DNA of 64,000 nt from Glandiceps talaboti (Eukaryota > Hemichordata > Enteropneusta > Spengelidae): NCBI RefSeq assembly GCF_964340395.1, contig NC_135567.1, positions 13,413,091 through 13,477,090 on the forward strand, written 5' to 3'. The position numbers and the translations under genes are program-made. The notes beneath the pieces are model-generated. The model was not told the DNA's origin. It did not search any database and saw nothing but the letters and a program-made list of their open reading frames with translations. Positions 63,601 to 64,000 of the stretch are shown piece by piece; positions within the stretch are counted from its first letter, which is position 1; each line of letters starts with the position of its first letter.

Positions 63601-64000
63601 TAAGTTTGCTAACCTGAGCTCAGGTACATGTTTTTCTGTGATTTGTCATGCCAACTTTGCCTACATTTGAAATCTGATCAAGTTTCACTAGTTCTAAATT
63701 TGTGAATTGCTGATGACTATGAAGTCATTGATGTGAACTCATATAAACTTACTATATGGTGATTGTACCAAACAAAGTTCATCTAGTTTTGTCTTCAGTG
63801 TGTTGCTTAAGTTTGAGAGCCCCCCAGTAACAGAGAGGGGGAAATCTGGTAAAATTGGCATAGTTACCAATACATTATATCCAAATATATAAGTTCTTTA
63901 TTCGCAATAACACAAATTAATAAATAAATACAAATGAAATGAAAATAATGAAAATGACAAATGCGACTGGGTGCTGGAAGATAGCTAATGAAAAGCTAGT
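60617..64000 (+). other. Probable first intron; no coding exon recognised
   Basis: The sequence changes from CpG-containing to AT-rich within about 600 bp, as behind many promoters. A palindromic TCACGTGA lies at 61131-61138. A diverged about 70-bp direct repeat occurs at about 61580-61645 and 62435-62500 (GTTAGGGGGTC, CTAACTCCCTAGT). Phrases CCCCAGTAACAGA recur at 63060 and 63825. Open frames here lack domains or splice context. Confidence 0.4.

Overview
This is a window of an animal nuclear genome. It has spliced genes with GT-AG introns, long AT-rich introns, microsatellites of (GA)n, (GT)n and (TATG)n, and many short transposons with terminal inverted repeats. The gene set (ZFAND5/6-type, NUPR1-type, PRORSD1-type, ENTREP/FAM189-type) and the sequence style suggest a marine invertebrate, perhaps a hemichordate, cephalochordate or lophotrochozoan. 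The sequence alone does not settle which. No bacterial-style operon, CRISPR array, provirus or LTR element was recognised.

Layout. 1-2138: no gene, but a 48-bp minisatellite. 2139-4816: a pogo/Tigger-like DNA transposon with terminal inverted repeats, a TA target duplication and an uninterrupted 496-aa transposase on the minus strand. 4819-9396: repeats, including a large foldback element (6205-7067) and a hAT-type MITE (7200-7466). 9397-11820: a three-exon ZFAND5/6-like A20/AN1 zinc-finger gene whose two introns carry tandem arrays of 85 bp and 52 bp. 11821-22000: downstream repeats, two MITE families, microsatellites, a weak endothelin-like candidate on the minus strand, and two GC-richer promoter-like patches. 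22059-22516: a compact stress-type promoter and a 66-aa NUPR1-like gene. 24208-24844: a single-exon PRORSD1-like tRNA-editing gene with its poly(A) signal. 26416-48456: a six-exon ENTREP/FAM189-like four-TM adaptor gene (606 aa) with a 14-kb second intron full of MITEs. 48457-51400: repeat-bearing 3' region and an array of seven CTCF-like sites. 51400-60400: repeats, LINE remnants, and one orphan exon encoding a somatomedin-B-like module (58331-58441). 60421-60616: probable promoter and noncoding first exon of another plus-strand gene whose coding part lies beyond the window or was not recognised.

The confidently called genes do not form a pathway, but three have known themes. ZFAND5/6 and NUPR1 act in stress responses. 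PRORSD1 proofreads tRNA. ENTREP proteins recruit HECT ubiquitin ligases through PPxY motifs. As I recall the human map, ENTREP1 and ZFAND5 are neighbours on 9q21, and ENTREP2 and ZFAND6 share chromosome 15, so the ZFAND-ENTREP linkage here may be ancestral. Most of the remaining DNA is made of non-autonomous transposons (hAT, PIF/Harbinger and several palindromic families) and of minisatellites, one of which looks derived from a MITE terminus.
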